Source: an uncultured Pelagibacteraceae bacterium | Lineage (GTDB): Bacteria > Pseudomonadota > Alphaproteobacteria > Pelagibacterales > Pelagibacteraceae | DNA length: 64,000 nt | Assembly (NCBI GenBank): GCA_902524955.1 | Contig: CABZEY010000003.1 | Span: 57,853-121,852, forward strand | Direction of reading: 5' to 3' | In this document: in pieces, positions 18,588 through 27,114 of the stretch | How the letters are laid out: every line of letters begins with the position of its first letter | Position numbering within the stretch: position 1 is the stretch's first letter | Made by a program: the position numbers and the translations under genes | Notes under the pieces: model-generated | What the model was told of the DNA's origin: nothing | Databases searched by the model: none | The model's input: the letters and a program-made list of their open reading frames with translations, nothing else

Positions 18588-18727
18588 TTAGAAATTATTG
18601 TTTCGTAAATTTTTTCAGATTTTTTGCCAATATTTTCAAGAAAATCGTTTAATTTTTCTTTATCAAATACTAAAATATCTGATGCTAACAACGTAATAAA
18701 AATAATTATTATTATAATAAACTTCAT
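18584..18727 (-). CDS. Small exported or membrane peptide gene coupled to the zinc-ribbon protein
   Basis: This 47-codon frame begins ATG AAG TTT at 18727 and ends in TGA at 18584-18586. That stop overlaps the ATG of the 614-residue gene in the ATGA arrangement used by many real gene pairs here. The peptide starts with a run of isoleucines and other hydrophobics (MKFIIIIIIFITLLAS), like a signal peptide or single membrane anchor, followed by about 30 charged residues with an amphipathic pattern (FDKEKLNDFLENIGKKSEKI). No Shine-Dalgarno site is visible. It could be a leader peptide or a small partner; conservation would decide. Confidence 0.5.
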   Translation of the reverse strand: MKFIIIIIIFITLLASDILVFDKEKLNDFLENIGKKSEKIYETIISK

Positions 18728-18810
18728 ATCATAAAATTATATTTAAAATTTAAATAAACAAAATAGTATAAAATTCGTATTTTTAAAAAAAATAGATATA
18801 AATCATATTT

Positions 18811-19128
18811 ATGAGAATAATTACTAAGTTTTTACTGATATTTCTTGTTCTATTAATAAAACCTGGACTTTCGAATGAGCATACTTCAATTCAGCCTGGC
18901 AAAAAAGATGAGTGCAAAATTTATATAAAACAAACTGATAATGATGTTTTTCAAGAGGTAAAGTGTACATCTGAATTAAAATATCCAGAACCTGTCTACG
19001 GTCATGATAGTAATCACTGCATTTCTTACAAAACAGACAAATACGCAAGATATTTTGGAAAAACTAATGGATTATACTGTTCAATGAATGGATATGATCA
19101 AAAATCTAAATGGTATTATGTTAAATAG
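18811..19128 (+). CDS. Small secreted cysteine-containing protein of unknown function
   Basis: A 105-residue protein with a clear signal peptide (MRIITKFLLIFLVLLIKPGLSNE) and four cysteines in the mature part (near residues 36, 53, 70 and 88), suitable for disulfides in the periplasm. The rest is polar with many Tyr and Lys. No family recognised. Its end overlaps the next gene's start by 11 bases, and that gene overlaps the third by 17 bases, so the three form one translationally linked unit. Confidence 0.65.
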   Translation: MRIITKFLLIFLVLLIKPGLSNEHTSIQPGKKDECKIYIKQTDNDVFQEVKCTSELKYPEPVYGHDSNHCISYKTDKYARYFGKTNGLYCSMNGYDQKSKWYYVK

Positions 19129-19585
19129 ATATCTTGTTTTATTTTGTTTTTTGTTGGTGTCCTGTAGTACGAGCGGACATTTTACAGATGTAGGTAAAAA
19201 AGAATTTACTAGTAAAATTTATTTTGAAAATCCGACACTTGGTACAATTTTATTAAATCGTTATTTAGTATATCGAAGCAAGGTTCCAGATGAGGGATTG
19301 GCAAAACACAATGCAGCTATTCACACTGCTTTAATGAACCCAAAAAACGGTGTTGTTTATGCTTGGAAGCACATTAAATCAAGTACTTGGCCAGATCAAG
19401 TTTTTATCGGAAAGCTAAAAATTATTTACAGCTCATCAGACAGAAGAGGAATTTGTCGTACTTGGTTAGAAGAAATTACTCGTGATAATAAGTTTCAGAG
19501 TTTAACTATGTCTACTGCTTGTCTTAATAACAAAAGAACCAAATATATCCTAGCTGATTGGAATTTTTATGATCAAATCAAATAA
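19118..19585 (+). CDS. Lipoprotein with 17-kDa-surface-antigen-like domain (first of two)
   Basis: A 155-residue protein beginning at ATG 19118, chosen over 19088 because it places the signal peptide (LVLFCFLLVSC) at the N-terminus with a perfect lipobox LVSC. The C-terminal half shows spaced landmarks Y-x-W, GKLKIIYSS, R-x-x-CRTW, STAC and a closing W-x-FYD. This spacing resembles the domain of rickettsial 17-kDa/RT0821-type surface antigens, and the downstream protein has the same landmarks. The relationship to that family is an inference from pattern, not a search. Confidence 0.65.
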   Translation: MLNRYLVLFCFLLVSCSTSGHFTDVGKKEFTSKIYFENPTLGTILLNRYLVYRSKVPDEGLAKHNAAIHTALMNPKNGVVYAWKHIKSSTWPDQVFIGKLKIIYSSSDRRGICRTWLEEITRDNKFQSLTMSTACLNNKRTKYILADWNFYDQIK

Positions 19586-20219
19586 ATTTAAATTTATTCT
19601 TTCACTTTTATTATTTTTATCTTTAAATTCTTGTATGGATACCCGTGTTTCTTGGAAAGCAATAGATATGGGTTGTGTAGTGCCTAGTGCAAATCTTGCT
19701 TTTGTTGAAATTAGTCAAATTCAATCAACAGGAACAACACGTGATTTTGCTGGAATTGCAAAATATGCAAAATATGTTTTTAAAAAACCAATCATTGATC
19801 TCGAGGATCGTTGCAAACATTCTCAAGTTGTTATTGATGCTCTAAAAAATGCGGAGGATTTTGAACCATATCAATGGAAAAGTCCTAATAAGAATACTCA
19901 AGGCAAAATAGTTATTTTTTCATCTAGAGATTATGCAAAAAAAGCTTGTAGAGATTATTATACTTATATTGATGACGGCAAAAAGAGATATGGTTATCGT
20001 GGGACAGCTTGTGTAGGAGAAAAGGATGTATTATCACCTTACCCAGATTTACTCAGCAAAGTTGGATACTGGCATTTTTATGATTATTATCCAATGCAAG
20101 TAGGCAGTAATCCAATAAGATTAGACTATCTTTCATTACAATTCAATCCACATACTCCAGATATCAGAAGACAATTATTTAATTTTCAGTGCTCAAAAAA
20201 ACCTTGGAATTGTAGATAG
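19569..20219 (+). CDS. Lipoprotein with 17-kDa-surface-antigen-like domain (second of two)
   Basis: A 216-residue protein with signal peptide and lipobox (FLSLNSC). The mature part repeats the landmarks of the preceding lipoprotein: H-x(5)-AL-x-N, Y-x-WK, GKIVIFSS, ACRDYY, GTAC and W-x-FYD. The two genes are therefore probably diverged tandem duplicates. This copy has an extra N-terminal segment and a 45-residue C-terminal extension ending in two more cysteines. Its start overlaps the upstream gene by 17 bases. Outer-membrane anchoring is likely; function unknown. Confidence 0.65.
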   Translation: MIKSNKFKFILSLLLFLSLNSCMDTRVSWKAIDMGCVVPSANLAFVEISQIQSTGTTRDFAGIAKYAKYVFKKPIIDLEDRCKHSQVVIDALKNAEDFEPYQWKSPNKNTQGKIVIFSSRDYAKKACRDYYTYIDDGKKRYGYRGTACVGEKDVLSPYPDLLSKVGYWHFYDYYPMQVGSNPIRLDYLSLQFNPHTPDIRRQLFNFQCSKKPWNCR

Positions 20220-20522
20220 CTATCTTATAATTTCATATCCATCACTAGTTTTACACATAATTGAATTATATTTTTTTGAAGAATTTTTTTTCTCTAACGC
20301 GAAACTAGTTTTCTTACAGTCTTTTAATTCTTTCACGACATGAGCTTTTTTGATATAAACCTTTAAATTATTATTTTCATCACAAACTAAAAATGTTTTT
20401 CCATTAGCTTGGTTAAGTTTACATGCTTCATTTTCAATAATAGTCTGTGTTTTATATGGGGAAGTGCATTTTGTTAAAAAAGTTAAACAAACAATAAATA
20501 AGTAAATTTTAAAATTTTGCAT
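20220..20522 (-). CDS. Small putative lipoprotein of unknown function
   Basis: A 100-residue protein with signal peptide and lipobox (TFLTKC), then a mature part with five further cysteines or near-cysteine positions (EACKL, FLVCDE, DCKK, IMCKTS) that could form two disulfides. It does not resemble the neighbouring plus-strand lipoproteins closely. It starts six bases after the ABC-2 permease gene on the same strand and is probably the last gene of the sua5-ABC exporter operon. Its stop directly abuts that of the convergent lipoprotein gene. Confidence 0.6.
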   Translation of the reverse strand: MQNFKIYLFIVCLTFLTKCTSPYKTQTIIENEACKLNQANGKTFLVCDENNNLKVYIKKAHVVKELKDCKKTSFALEKKNSSKKYNSIMCKTSDGYEIIR

Positions 20523-20528
20523 TAAAAA

Positions 20529-21320
20529 CTACTCTCCTATATTAACCAAAGTTCCATTTTTTTTAGCACTAGAAAAAGATTTATAAAATATTGAAATTGC
20601 TAAAAATAAATAAATCAAATTCAGAAAAATTGCGTAATAAATATTTTTTAAATCAACTGTTTGGTTAACCAAAATATTTCTTGTTTCTTCAAATATGTGG
20701 GCCAGAGGTAAACCAAGGGCAATGGGCTGTATCCAATTTGGCAGTATATCAACTGGGTAATAAATACATCCTAATGGGGCAATAAAAAATAAACTTGCCC
20801 AAGCGACGTTTTCAAAAGAAGGACCAAATCTAACTAATCCTGCAGTCACTAAAAGTCCAAGTGTAATACCAAATAAATAAAGGCTAAATAGCAATAGTAT
20901 AAGGGGCAAACCTAATTTTAGTATCGATATCCCAAACAACGGTATAGCAATCAATGCAGCTGGGACCAATCCTATCAAGGTTCTTATCAATGCAGATGAA
21001 GTTAAAGCAAATATAATCTCTGAAATTCTTAATGGAGAAACAAATAAATTAATGATGTTTCTGCTCCAAATTTCTTCCAAAAAAAGCATGTTATAGCTGA
21101 TACTTGATCTAAATAAGAAGTCATAAAGAATTGCTGCGCTCAATATTACACCAGCAACATTATTAAAATAATCACTATACATTGTAAAAAACTTTGAAAT
21201 AAATCCCCAAAGTAAGATTTGAACAGTGGGCCAATAAATTAAATCAAAAATTCTTGGAAATGAAGAACGTATTAAATAAAAATGTCTTAGTATTAATGAG
21301 GATGATCTTTTAATATTCAT
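20529..21320 (-). CDS. ABC-2 type exporter permease
   Basis: A 263-residue integral membrane protein with about six helices (for example near residues 28-48, 60-80, 110-135, 138-165, 170-190 and 230-250) and the N-terminal arrangement typical of ABC-2 permeases that export polysaccharides, lipids or drugs. The segment FSLYLFGITLGLLVTAGLVRFGP is in the expected central position. It overlaps its ATPase gene by 11 bases, so the two form a transporter. The substrate is unknown. Confidence 0.85.
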   Translation of the reverse strand: MNIKRSSSLILRHFYLIRSSFPRIFDLIYWPTVQILLWGFISKFFTMYSDYFNNVAGVILSAAILYDFLFRSSISYNMLFLEEIWSRNIINLFVSPLRISEIIFALTSSALIRTLIGLVPAALIAIPLFGISILKLGLPLILLLFSLYLFGITLGLLVTAGLVRFGPSFENVAWASLFFIAPLGCIYYPVDILPNWIQPIALGLPLAHIFEETRNILVNQTVDLKNIYYAIFLNLIYLFLAISIFYKSFSSAKKNGTLVNIGE

Positions 21321-22035
21321 TTTTTTCCCTAACCAGTTTTAAAAAGACCTGTTCGAGGTTTTCTCTACCGTGTTTATCAATTAAATTAGTTGCCGTACCT
21401 TGATCTATAATTTGTCCTTCTTTCATCATTAGTACATAATCACTTAATCTCATCACCTCAGCCATATTATGTGATGCAAGTAAAATACTTACATTATTTT
21501 CAATTTTATATTTTTCTAAATAACTTCTAATATAGTCGCCTGTATCAGGATCTAAACTAGCGGTTGGTTCATCAAGAAGTAATATTTTAGGGTTGTTAAT
21601 TAATGACTTTGCTAATGATACTCTATTTTTTTGACCTGATGAAAGCTCACCTGTTTTTTTATTTAAAAAAGACTTAAGATTTAAATCTTCAACTAGTTGC
21701 TCAATTTTATCACTTAAATTTTTAATTAAGTACATTCTTCCATAAACTTTAAGGTTTTCGAGAACTGTAAGTTTTTTTGGTAATTCAACGTAAGGTGATG
21801 CAAAGTTCATTATGTCTAAGAACTGGTGATTTTTATAATTTAATTCTTTTTCAGTTATAAAAATTTGACCAGATGAAGGTGTAATTAAACCCAATAACAT
21901 TCCAATCGTAGTAGTTTTCCCACAACCGTTTGGACCCAATAAAGCTAAGGTTTGATTTTTTTTAATATTAAAATTAATTTTTTTAACCGCCTCTATGGTC
22001 TCAAACTTTTTTTGTAAATTTTTTACTTCTATCAT
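21310..22035 (-). CDS. ABC exporter ATP-binding protein
   Basis: A 241-residue ATPase of the ABC-2 exporter class. Walker A is GPNGCGKTT near residues 34-42, the signature is ELSSGQKNRVSLAKSL, Walker B is ILLLDEPTASLDPD, and the switch region is ASHNMAEVMRLSD. It is one base downstream of sua5 and overlaps the permease gene. The C-terminal tail is short, as in transporters of the CcmA/NodI type. Confidence 0.9.
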   Translation of the reverse strand: MIEVKNLQKKFETIEAVKKINFNIKKNQTLALLGPNGCGKTTTIGMLLGLITPSSGQIFITEKELNYKNHQFLDIMNFASPYVELPKKLTVLENLKVYGRMYLIKNLSDKIEQLVEDLNLKSFLNKKTGELSSGQKNRVSLAKSLINNPKILLLDEPTASLDPDTGDYIRSYLEKYKIENNVSILLASHNMAEVMRLSDYVLMMKEGQIIDQGTATNLIDKHGRENLEQVFLKLVREKNEY

Positions 22036-22036
22036 T

Positions 22037-22981
22037 TTATGAAGATGCTCTTTTTAACCTATCATTAATTGCAATTCCAATATTTTTATTTGGTATTTTA
22101 GTAATTGAAATATTTTTATAACCAAGTTTTTTAATTAATCTCAATTTTGAATATAGATTCTTTGCAGCTTCTGATAGCGAGCCTTTCTTAGATAAATAAA
22201 ATATATTCTCTCCTTTGAGATTTGATTTTCCAAAAACAAGAAGTGCGCCTTTGTTTTCTGGGTTTTTTTTATTTAAATAAACAGGTACACCTGGTGAATA
22301 ATGTTTCTTTAATTGACCAGGTGATAATATTTCTTTTGATTTGTTATTAACAATTTTTTTAATAATTTTTTTTAATTCATCCTTAGAAATTTTACCTGGT
22401 CTTAAAATTTTTGGTTGTCCAACAAGATTTATTACAGTTGATTCTAATCCAATCTTTGACTTTCGATCTTCAAGTATAAATTTAATTTTTTTTTTAAACT
22501 CATCATAAACATCATAAGATGAAGTAGGAGACAAATTATTACTTATATTCGCGCTTGGTGCGGCTAAAGGCGAACCACATAATTTGATAATTTTTCTGAA
22601 ATATCTATTGGCAGGTACTCTGCATGCGATAGTACTATTTTTATTTGCTAGTTTTTTGGAAATTTTCGAATTTTTTTTTAATTTTAAAACGTAAGTAATT
22701 GGACCAGGTGAAAATTTTTTATAAATTTTTGACAAAAGAAAGTTGTACTCTGTCTCTTTTAAGATAGATTGTAAGTTATCAAAATGTACAATCAAAGGAT
22801 TATTACGCGGTCTTTTTTTTAATTTATAGATTTTATCAATAGTTTTATCAGAATATGCGTTTCCAGCTAATCCGTAAACGGTCTCAGTTGGTAAAGCACA
22901 AATACCATCATTTCTTAATATCTTAGCGCATTTAACCAAATTTCTTTGATTTGGTTTGTAGATATTTGAATAGTTTTTCAT
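22037..22981 (-). CDS. sua5: Threonylcarbamoyl-AMP synthase, Sua5 type
   Basis: This 314-residue enzyme makes threonylcarbamoyl-AMP from Thr, bicarbonate and ATP for the t6A37 modification of ANN-decoding tRNAs. The YrdC domain (about residues 10-200) contains ICALPTETVYGLAGN, KKRPRNNPLIVH, and SPGPITYVLK. A C-terminal Sua5 domain (about 225-314) follows the linker ILSPGQLKKHYSPGVP, which marks it as Sua5 rather than the short TsaC. The frame is open upstream to 23062, but ATG 22981 is preferred because the upstream part would overlap xseB and has no domain content. Confidence 0.9.
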   Translation of the reverse strand: MKNYSNIYKPNQRNLVKCAKILRNDGICALPTETVYGLAGNAYSDKTIDKIYKLKKRPRNNPLIVHFDNLQSILKETEYNFLLSKIYKKFSPGPITYVLKLKKNSKISKKLANKNSTIACRVPANRYFRKIIKLCGSPLAAPSANISNNLSPTSSYDVYDEFKKKIKFILEDRKSKIGLESTVINLVGQPKILRPGKISKDELKKIIKKIVNNKSKEILSPGQLKKHYSPGVPVYLNKKNPENKGALLVFGKSNLKGENIFYLSKKGSLSEAAKNLYSKLRLIKKLGYKNISITKIPNKNIGIAINDRLKRASS

Positions 22982-23019
22982 TATGGAATATTTATTATGC
23001 TTTAAAATAAAATCTACAA

Positions 23020-23277
23020 ATGAATAAAGTAAACAAATACCCAGATATTGAAAAATTGTCATTTGAAAAGGCTATGGAAGAACTTGAAATTATAGTCTCT
23101 GATTTAGAAAATGGATCAATAGAGCTGGAAGAGTCTATTGAAAAATACCAAAGAGGGATTCAGTTAAAAAAACATTGTGACCAAAAATTAAAAGAAGCAA
23201 ATATGAAAATTGACCAAATAGAGATTGATAAAGATGGCAATGTAACAGAAAAACCATTTCCAAGAAAAAAAAAGTAA
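23020..23277 (+). CDS. xseB: Exodeoxyribonuclease VII small subunit
   Basis: An 85-residue protein with the XseB helical core: SFEKAMEELEIIVSDLENGSIELEESIEKYQRG, followed by LKKHCDQKLKEA. XseB binds several copies to the large subunit XseA for single-strand DNA degradation. It is divergent from sua5 across 38 bases and lies six bases before ispA, the xseB-ispA order found in many proteobacteria. Confidence 0.93.
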   Translation: MNKVNKYPDIEKLSFEKAMEELEIIVSDLENGSIELEESIEKYQRGIQLKKHCDQKLKEANMKIDQIEIDKDGNVTEKPFPRKKK

Positions 23278-23283
23278 TATTTA

Positions 23284-24162
23284 ATGTCAGATTTTCAGCA
23301 AGATTTAAAATTAATAGCTGAACAAGTAAACTCTCATCTAAAAGATTATTTACAGAATCAATTCTCAGATAGTAAGCTTTATGAAGCTATGGATTATGGA
23401 TTGTTTTCTGGTGGCAAAATGATCAGGTCTTATCTCGTACATGCATCTTGTAAAATTCTTGATGTAAAAGAAAAAGAATACATACCAATTGCAGCAGCCG
23501 TTGAATGTATTCACAGTTACTCTTTAATTCATGATGATTTACCAGCAATGGATAATGATGATTTTAGAAGAGGAAAAGAGAGCACTCATAAAGCTTATGG
23601 CGAATTTACAGCTATTTTAGCTGGCAGTTCATTACTAACCTTAGCTTTTGAAATTATTTCTAGTTTTAATTTTAATATAAGTAATGAAAAAAAATTAAAA
23701 ATAATTTACGCACTTTCATCATGTTCTGGTCATTTAGGTATTGCGGGAGGTCAATTTTTTGATTTAAGTTTAAAAAATGAAAAAGTGAGCAAAGATAAAA
23801 TTATTAATATGCAAAACAAAAAAACTGGTGCGCTTATGGGGTTTTGTATTGAGGTTGCTGCCATTCTTGCAGGTAAAAAAGATCTAGAAGAAAAATTTAG
23901 AAGCATTGGCATAAGGATGGGGTTATTATTTCAAATCAAAGATGATTTCCTTGATAAATACGGATCGGTTGATATTCTAGGAAAGCCTGTACAACAAGAT
24001 GTTGCAAAAGGAAAAAATACTTTGATTGATTATTTAGGTGAAAGTGAAACAAAAAAATTAATGAAGAATTTGAAAATTGAAATTGAAAAAGATTTAAAAC
24101 CTTTTCCCAAAACAAATTCTTTATTAGATTGTATGAGTTTTATAATTAATAGAAAAAATTAA
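23284..24162 (+). CDS. ispA: Geranyl/farnesyl diphosphate synthase
   Basis: A 292-residue trans-prenyltransferase joining DMAPP and IPP into C10-C20 diphosphates. The first Asp-rich motif is DDLPAMDND (about residues 82-90) and the second is KDDFLDKYG (about 219-227); both bind Mg-diphosphate. Other family blocks are SGGKMIRSYL and the residues AIECIHSYSLIHDD region. Its end overlaps the end of convergent ispH by four bases. Its product is the substrate line for carotenoid synthesis by the neighbouring crt genes. Confidence 0.93.
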   Translation: MSDFQQDLKLIAEQVNSHLKDYLQNQFSDSKLYEAMDYGLFSGGKMIRSYLVHASCKILDVKEKEYIPIAAAVECIHSYSLIHDDLPAMDNDDFRRGKESTHKAYGEFTAILAGSSLLTLAFEIISSFNFNISNEKKLKIIYALSSCSGHLGIAGGQFFDLSLKNEKVSKDKIINMQNKKTGALMGFCIEVAAILAGKKDLEEKFRSIGIRMGLLFQIKDDFLDKYGSVDILGKPVQQDVAKGKNTLIDYLGESETKKLMKNLKIEIEKDLKPFPKTNSLLDCMSFIINRKN

Positions 24163-25103
24163 TTTACCCTTAATTCTTTTGGAAGTTTAAACTCCACATT
24201 CTCCTTAACAATTTCAACTTCTTCGACTTCAATGTTTCTAATTTCTTTGATACGATCGAGTAATTGATCTACCAAAACTTCTGGCGCTGATGCCCCAGAG
24301 GATACCCCAATACATTTTGCATTTTCAATGATTTTTTTCGGTAATTCAAATCCTTGATGAACTAAAAAACTTTCTTTACTTCCACTTTTTTTGGCAACCT
24401 CAACTAATCGTTGCGAATTAGAGGATTGTCTACTACCAACAACAAAAAAGACGTCACATTTTTCAGCTACATTTTTCACAGCCGTCTGTCTATTAGTTGT
24501 TGCATAGCAAATATCACTTTTAATAGGAGCTTTAATTTTAGGAAATTTTTTACAAAGTGCTTCAATAATTTCTTTAGTATCATCAACTGATAAAGTAGTC
24601 TGTGTTATGTATGCAATTTTATCTCCTGATAAATTGATTTGATTAATATCTCCTGATTTTTCAATTAATATCACTTCTCCTGGAGGCAATTGACCCATAG
24701 TTCCAATTACTTCAGGATGATTTTTATGACCAATTAAAATTATTTGATACCCTTGTTTGTTTAATAATTCTGCTTCGCGGTGAACTTTTGAAACTAAAGG
24801 GCAAGTAGCATCAATAAATTGCAAATTCTCAATTTGTGCGTCTCGGTAAATTTGTTTAGAAACACCATGTGCTGAAAATATTACTGGCCTAGTTTTATCT
24901 TCAATTTCTTCAAGTTCGTTAACAAAAATAACACCTTTTTTTTCTAAAGTTTGAACAACGTGTTTATTATGAACAATTTCGTGTCTAACATAAATAGGAG
25001 ACCCAAATTTTTCTAAACTTTTTTCAACAATATCTACAGCCCTATCTACTCCCGCGCAAAAGCCCCTTGGGGCACATAAAAGTATTTTTAAACTGTTATC
25101 CAT
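24159..25103 (-). CDS. ispH: 4-hydroxy-3-methylbut-2-enyl diphosphate reductase
   Basis: This 314-residue iron-sulfur enzyme makes IPP and DMAPP in the last step of the MEP pathway. The three cluster cysteines are visible in APRGFCAGVDRAV (C16), DATCPLVSKVH and DICYATTNRQ, and the catalytic Glu is in HPEVIGTMGQ. Placement as the final gene of crtI-crtB-crtY-blh-ispH, overlapping blh by eight bases, links precursor supply directly to retinal synthesis. Confidence 0.95.
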   Translation of the reverse strand: MDNSLKILLCAPRGFCAGVDRAVDIVEKSLEKFGSPIYVRHEIVHNKHVVQTLEKKGVIFVNELEEIEDKTRPVIFSAHGVSKQIYRDAQIENLQFIDATCPLVSKVHREAELLNKQGYQIILIGHKNHPEVIGTMGQLPPGEVILIEKSGDINQINLSGDKIAYITQTTLSVDDTKEIIEALCKKFPKIKAPIKSDICYATTNRQTAVKNVAEKCDVFFVVGSRQSSNSQRLVEVAKKSGSKESFLVHQGFELPKKIIENAKCIGVSSGASAPEVLVDQLLDRIKEIRNIEVEEVEIVKENVEFKLPKELRVN

Positions 25104-26016
25104 TCTTTCTATTCAATATCTCTAATAGTATATGAGGAAGTGTAAGTGAAGCCAAACCTATAAAAATAACCTTTATAATGTTTTCATTAATATTCTGGTC
25201 TAAAAAATAAAGCGAAAGAAATGCAAAAAATGCAGTTAAAAGAGTAAGAGGTACAGCTTTTACAATAAATAATTTGAATCCATTCTTGATATTTAGTGAA
25301 TCTAGCTCCTTGGCTAATCCAACAATATGTTTAGACGAATGCAAAAAACAAAAATACATTGAAAATGCCAATATTAATGGCAAATATATGAAAGACAGTA
25401 AAATAAAAATAATTTCAAATAATATTAAAACTAATTTATTAATCTGTTTTCTTAATAAATAAATTAAACCTATAATTAAAAAAATCAAATTTGCTGAGAA
25501 TAACAATGATTTAAATTCAGTCAGTTTTTCATATTCTATCTTTGGAACCATCAAATACTCAAAAAAAACAGCTGTTGTTTCATGACTATAATGAAATGAT
25601 AGAGTTATTATTAGCGAACCTTTTAAGAAGCTTACAAAATAAAAAAAATATCCTTTACTTTCGAAAAAAAAACGAAGATCCTCCTCTCCAAAATGATAAC
25701 TCGCAATTATAAGAAACAATAATAATGTTATTGTAGGAAATATAGTCCAGCAAAAAATTACGATTAAACTAAGCAAAATATATCCTGGATAAAAAAGTAT
25801 AAACCAATTTTTCTTAAGTATAGGTTGAAATAAATTTTTACCTCTAAAATTATCAAGGGCACCATGAGATACACCAAGAATTAAAATCATAAAAAAACAG
25901 AAAATTAATAATTTTAAATTATCAACAATAATATTATTTTTTATTAAAAAAAAGTTTATCAAACCAAATATTGAAAAAACTAACAGCATTAAATAATGAA
26001 TTTTTTTATTTTCCAT
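25096..26016 (-). CDS. blh: Beta-carotene 15,15'-dioxygenase, Brp/Blh family
   Basis: A 306-residue membrane enzyme that cleaves beta-carotene into two retinals. Seven or more hydrophobic segments and the iron-binding histidines of the family are visible in GVSHGALDN, ASYHFGEED, FHYSHE and FLHSSKH. It overlaps crtY by 11 bases and ispH by eight. Its presence beside proteorhodopsin makes the retinal role secure. Confidence 0.93.
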   Translation of the reverse strand: MENKKIHYLMLLVFSIFGLINFFLIKNNIIVDNLKLLIFCFFMILILGVSHGALDNFRGKNLFQPILKKNWFILFYPGYILLSLIVIFCWTIFPTITLLLFLIIASYHFGEEDLRFFFESKGYFFYFVSFLKGSLIITLSFHYSHETTAVFFEYLMVPKIEYEKLTEFKSLLFSANLIFLIIGLIYLLRKQINKLVLILFEIIFILLSFIYLPLILAFSMYFCFLHSSKHIVGLAKELDSLNIKNGFKLFIVKAVPLTLLTAFFAFLSLYFLDQNINENIIKVIFIGLASLTLPHILLEILNRKNG

Positions 26017-27112
26017 AACTAAGTAAATTTTTTAAAAATAATTTTTTTGGTAGTGTTTTTATTACTTGATAGTCGTCTAATAAACTTCCTTTACTAGATA
26101 AAAAACGAATTACTTGATTTTGACAATGTTCATTAAAAATTTTAAAAAAAATATTAGGCATTATTGAAATATTATTTTTTAATACTTTAACAAATAAACG
26201 GTCTAAAAATTCATATTTAGATGAGATTGCCTTTTCATAAGATAAATTTTCAATTGTGCTAGCAATTATTCGTGAATGCTTTTGAATATAAGGGAAGGCA
26301 TATCCAGTACTCATACGATTAATATTACCACGCAAACCAATATTAAAATATCCAAATTCATTTTGAGATTTTATTCTAAACATTGGTATTGCGCCTATTT
26401 CTTCTCTAATAATATTATAATTTTTTATTTTTAAGTCATCTTGAATATATGACTCTAATTCTTTGATATAATTTTTTTTATCTAATTCATCTAAATAGGA
26501 TAACCAAGTTGTTTCAACTAATGCTCTGTTATTAGCAAATGGGAGAATATAAAAAAAATGAACTCCATTTTTTTGCTCACAATCGAAATCCATCAAAGTT
26601 ACACTATTTTCATTAAAATAATTTTCAGTTGTTTTAATTTCGTATCCACAAAAATGTTGATATAAATTTCCAGGATCTTTATTTGGAACACGACTATCAA
26701 AAATAGTTTTTGCTTCTATATTTGTATTTTCTGTTTTAATTTCAAAAATATTAGATTTTTTTTTTATTGTATTAATGTTTGAATTAAGCCTCAACTCGAA
26801 ATCATTACTCAATTCATTTTGAATTTTATTATAAAATTTTAGGCTATCTATAGTTTGATATGGATAAATTGTTTTATCAAATATTTTGTACTGGTCTTGA
26901 TATTTTATATTAAACTTGAACCACTCTTTTTCTAAACAATCTTCAAAATCATGTTCATCAACTTTCCAAAACGACCAAGTGCGGTCTTTTTTAAATTCAG
27001 ATTTATTATCTAAAATTATAATTTTTTTTTTAATATTTTTATTTTTTGAAATTTGGTATGCCAAAGATAACCCGGCACAACCTGCTCCAATTATTGCAAT
27101 ATCATAAATCAT
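26006..27112 (-). CDS. crtY: Lycopene beta-cyclase CrtY
   Basis: This 368-residue flavoprotein converts lycopene to beta-carotene. The N-terminal dinucleotide site is IIGAGCAGLSLAYQI, followed by RTWSFW, a CrtY-family block. Later family blocks include the QxFCGYEI-like string (QHFCGYEI), LMDFDC, FFYILPF and GNINRMSTGYAFPY. It lies two bases after crtB and overlaps blh by 11 bases. Confidence 0.94.
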   Translation of the reverse strand: MIYDIAIIGAGCAGLSLAYQISKNKNIKKKIIILDNKSEFKKDRTWSFWKVDEHDFEDCLEKEWFKFNIKYQDQYKIFDKTIYPYQTIDSLKFYNKIQNELSNDFELRLNSNINTIKKKSNIFEIKTENTNIEAKTIFDSRVPNKDPGNLYQHFCGYEIKTTENYFNENSVTLMDFDCEQKNGVHFFYILPFANNRALVETTWLSYLDELDKKNYIKELESYIQDDLKIKNYNIIREEIGAIPMFRIKSQNEFGYFNIGLRGNINRMSTGYAFPYIQKHSRIIASTIENLSYEKAISSKYEFLDRLFVKVLKNNISIMPNIFFKIFNEHCQNQVIRFLSSKGSLLDDYQVIKTLPKKLFLKNLLSYGK

Positions 27113-27114
27113 AA

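Noticed and set aside
22982..23062. Upstream extension of Sua5
   Set aside because: It runs through the xseB promoter and first codons and adds a segment with no YrdC homology.
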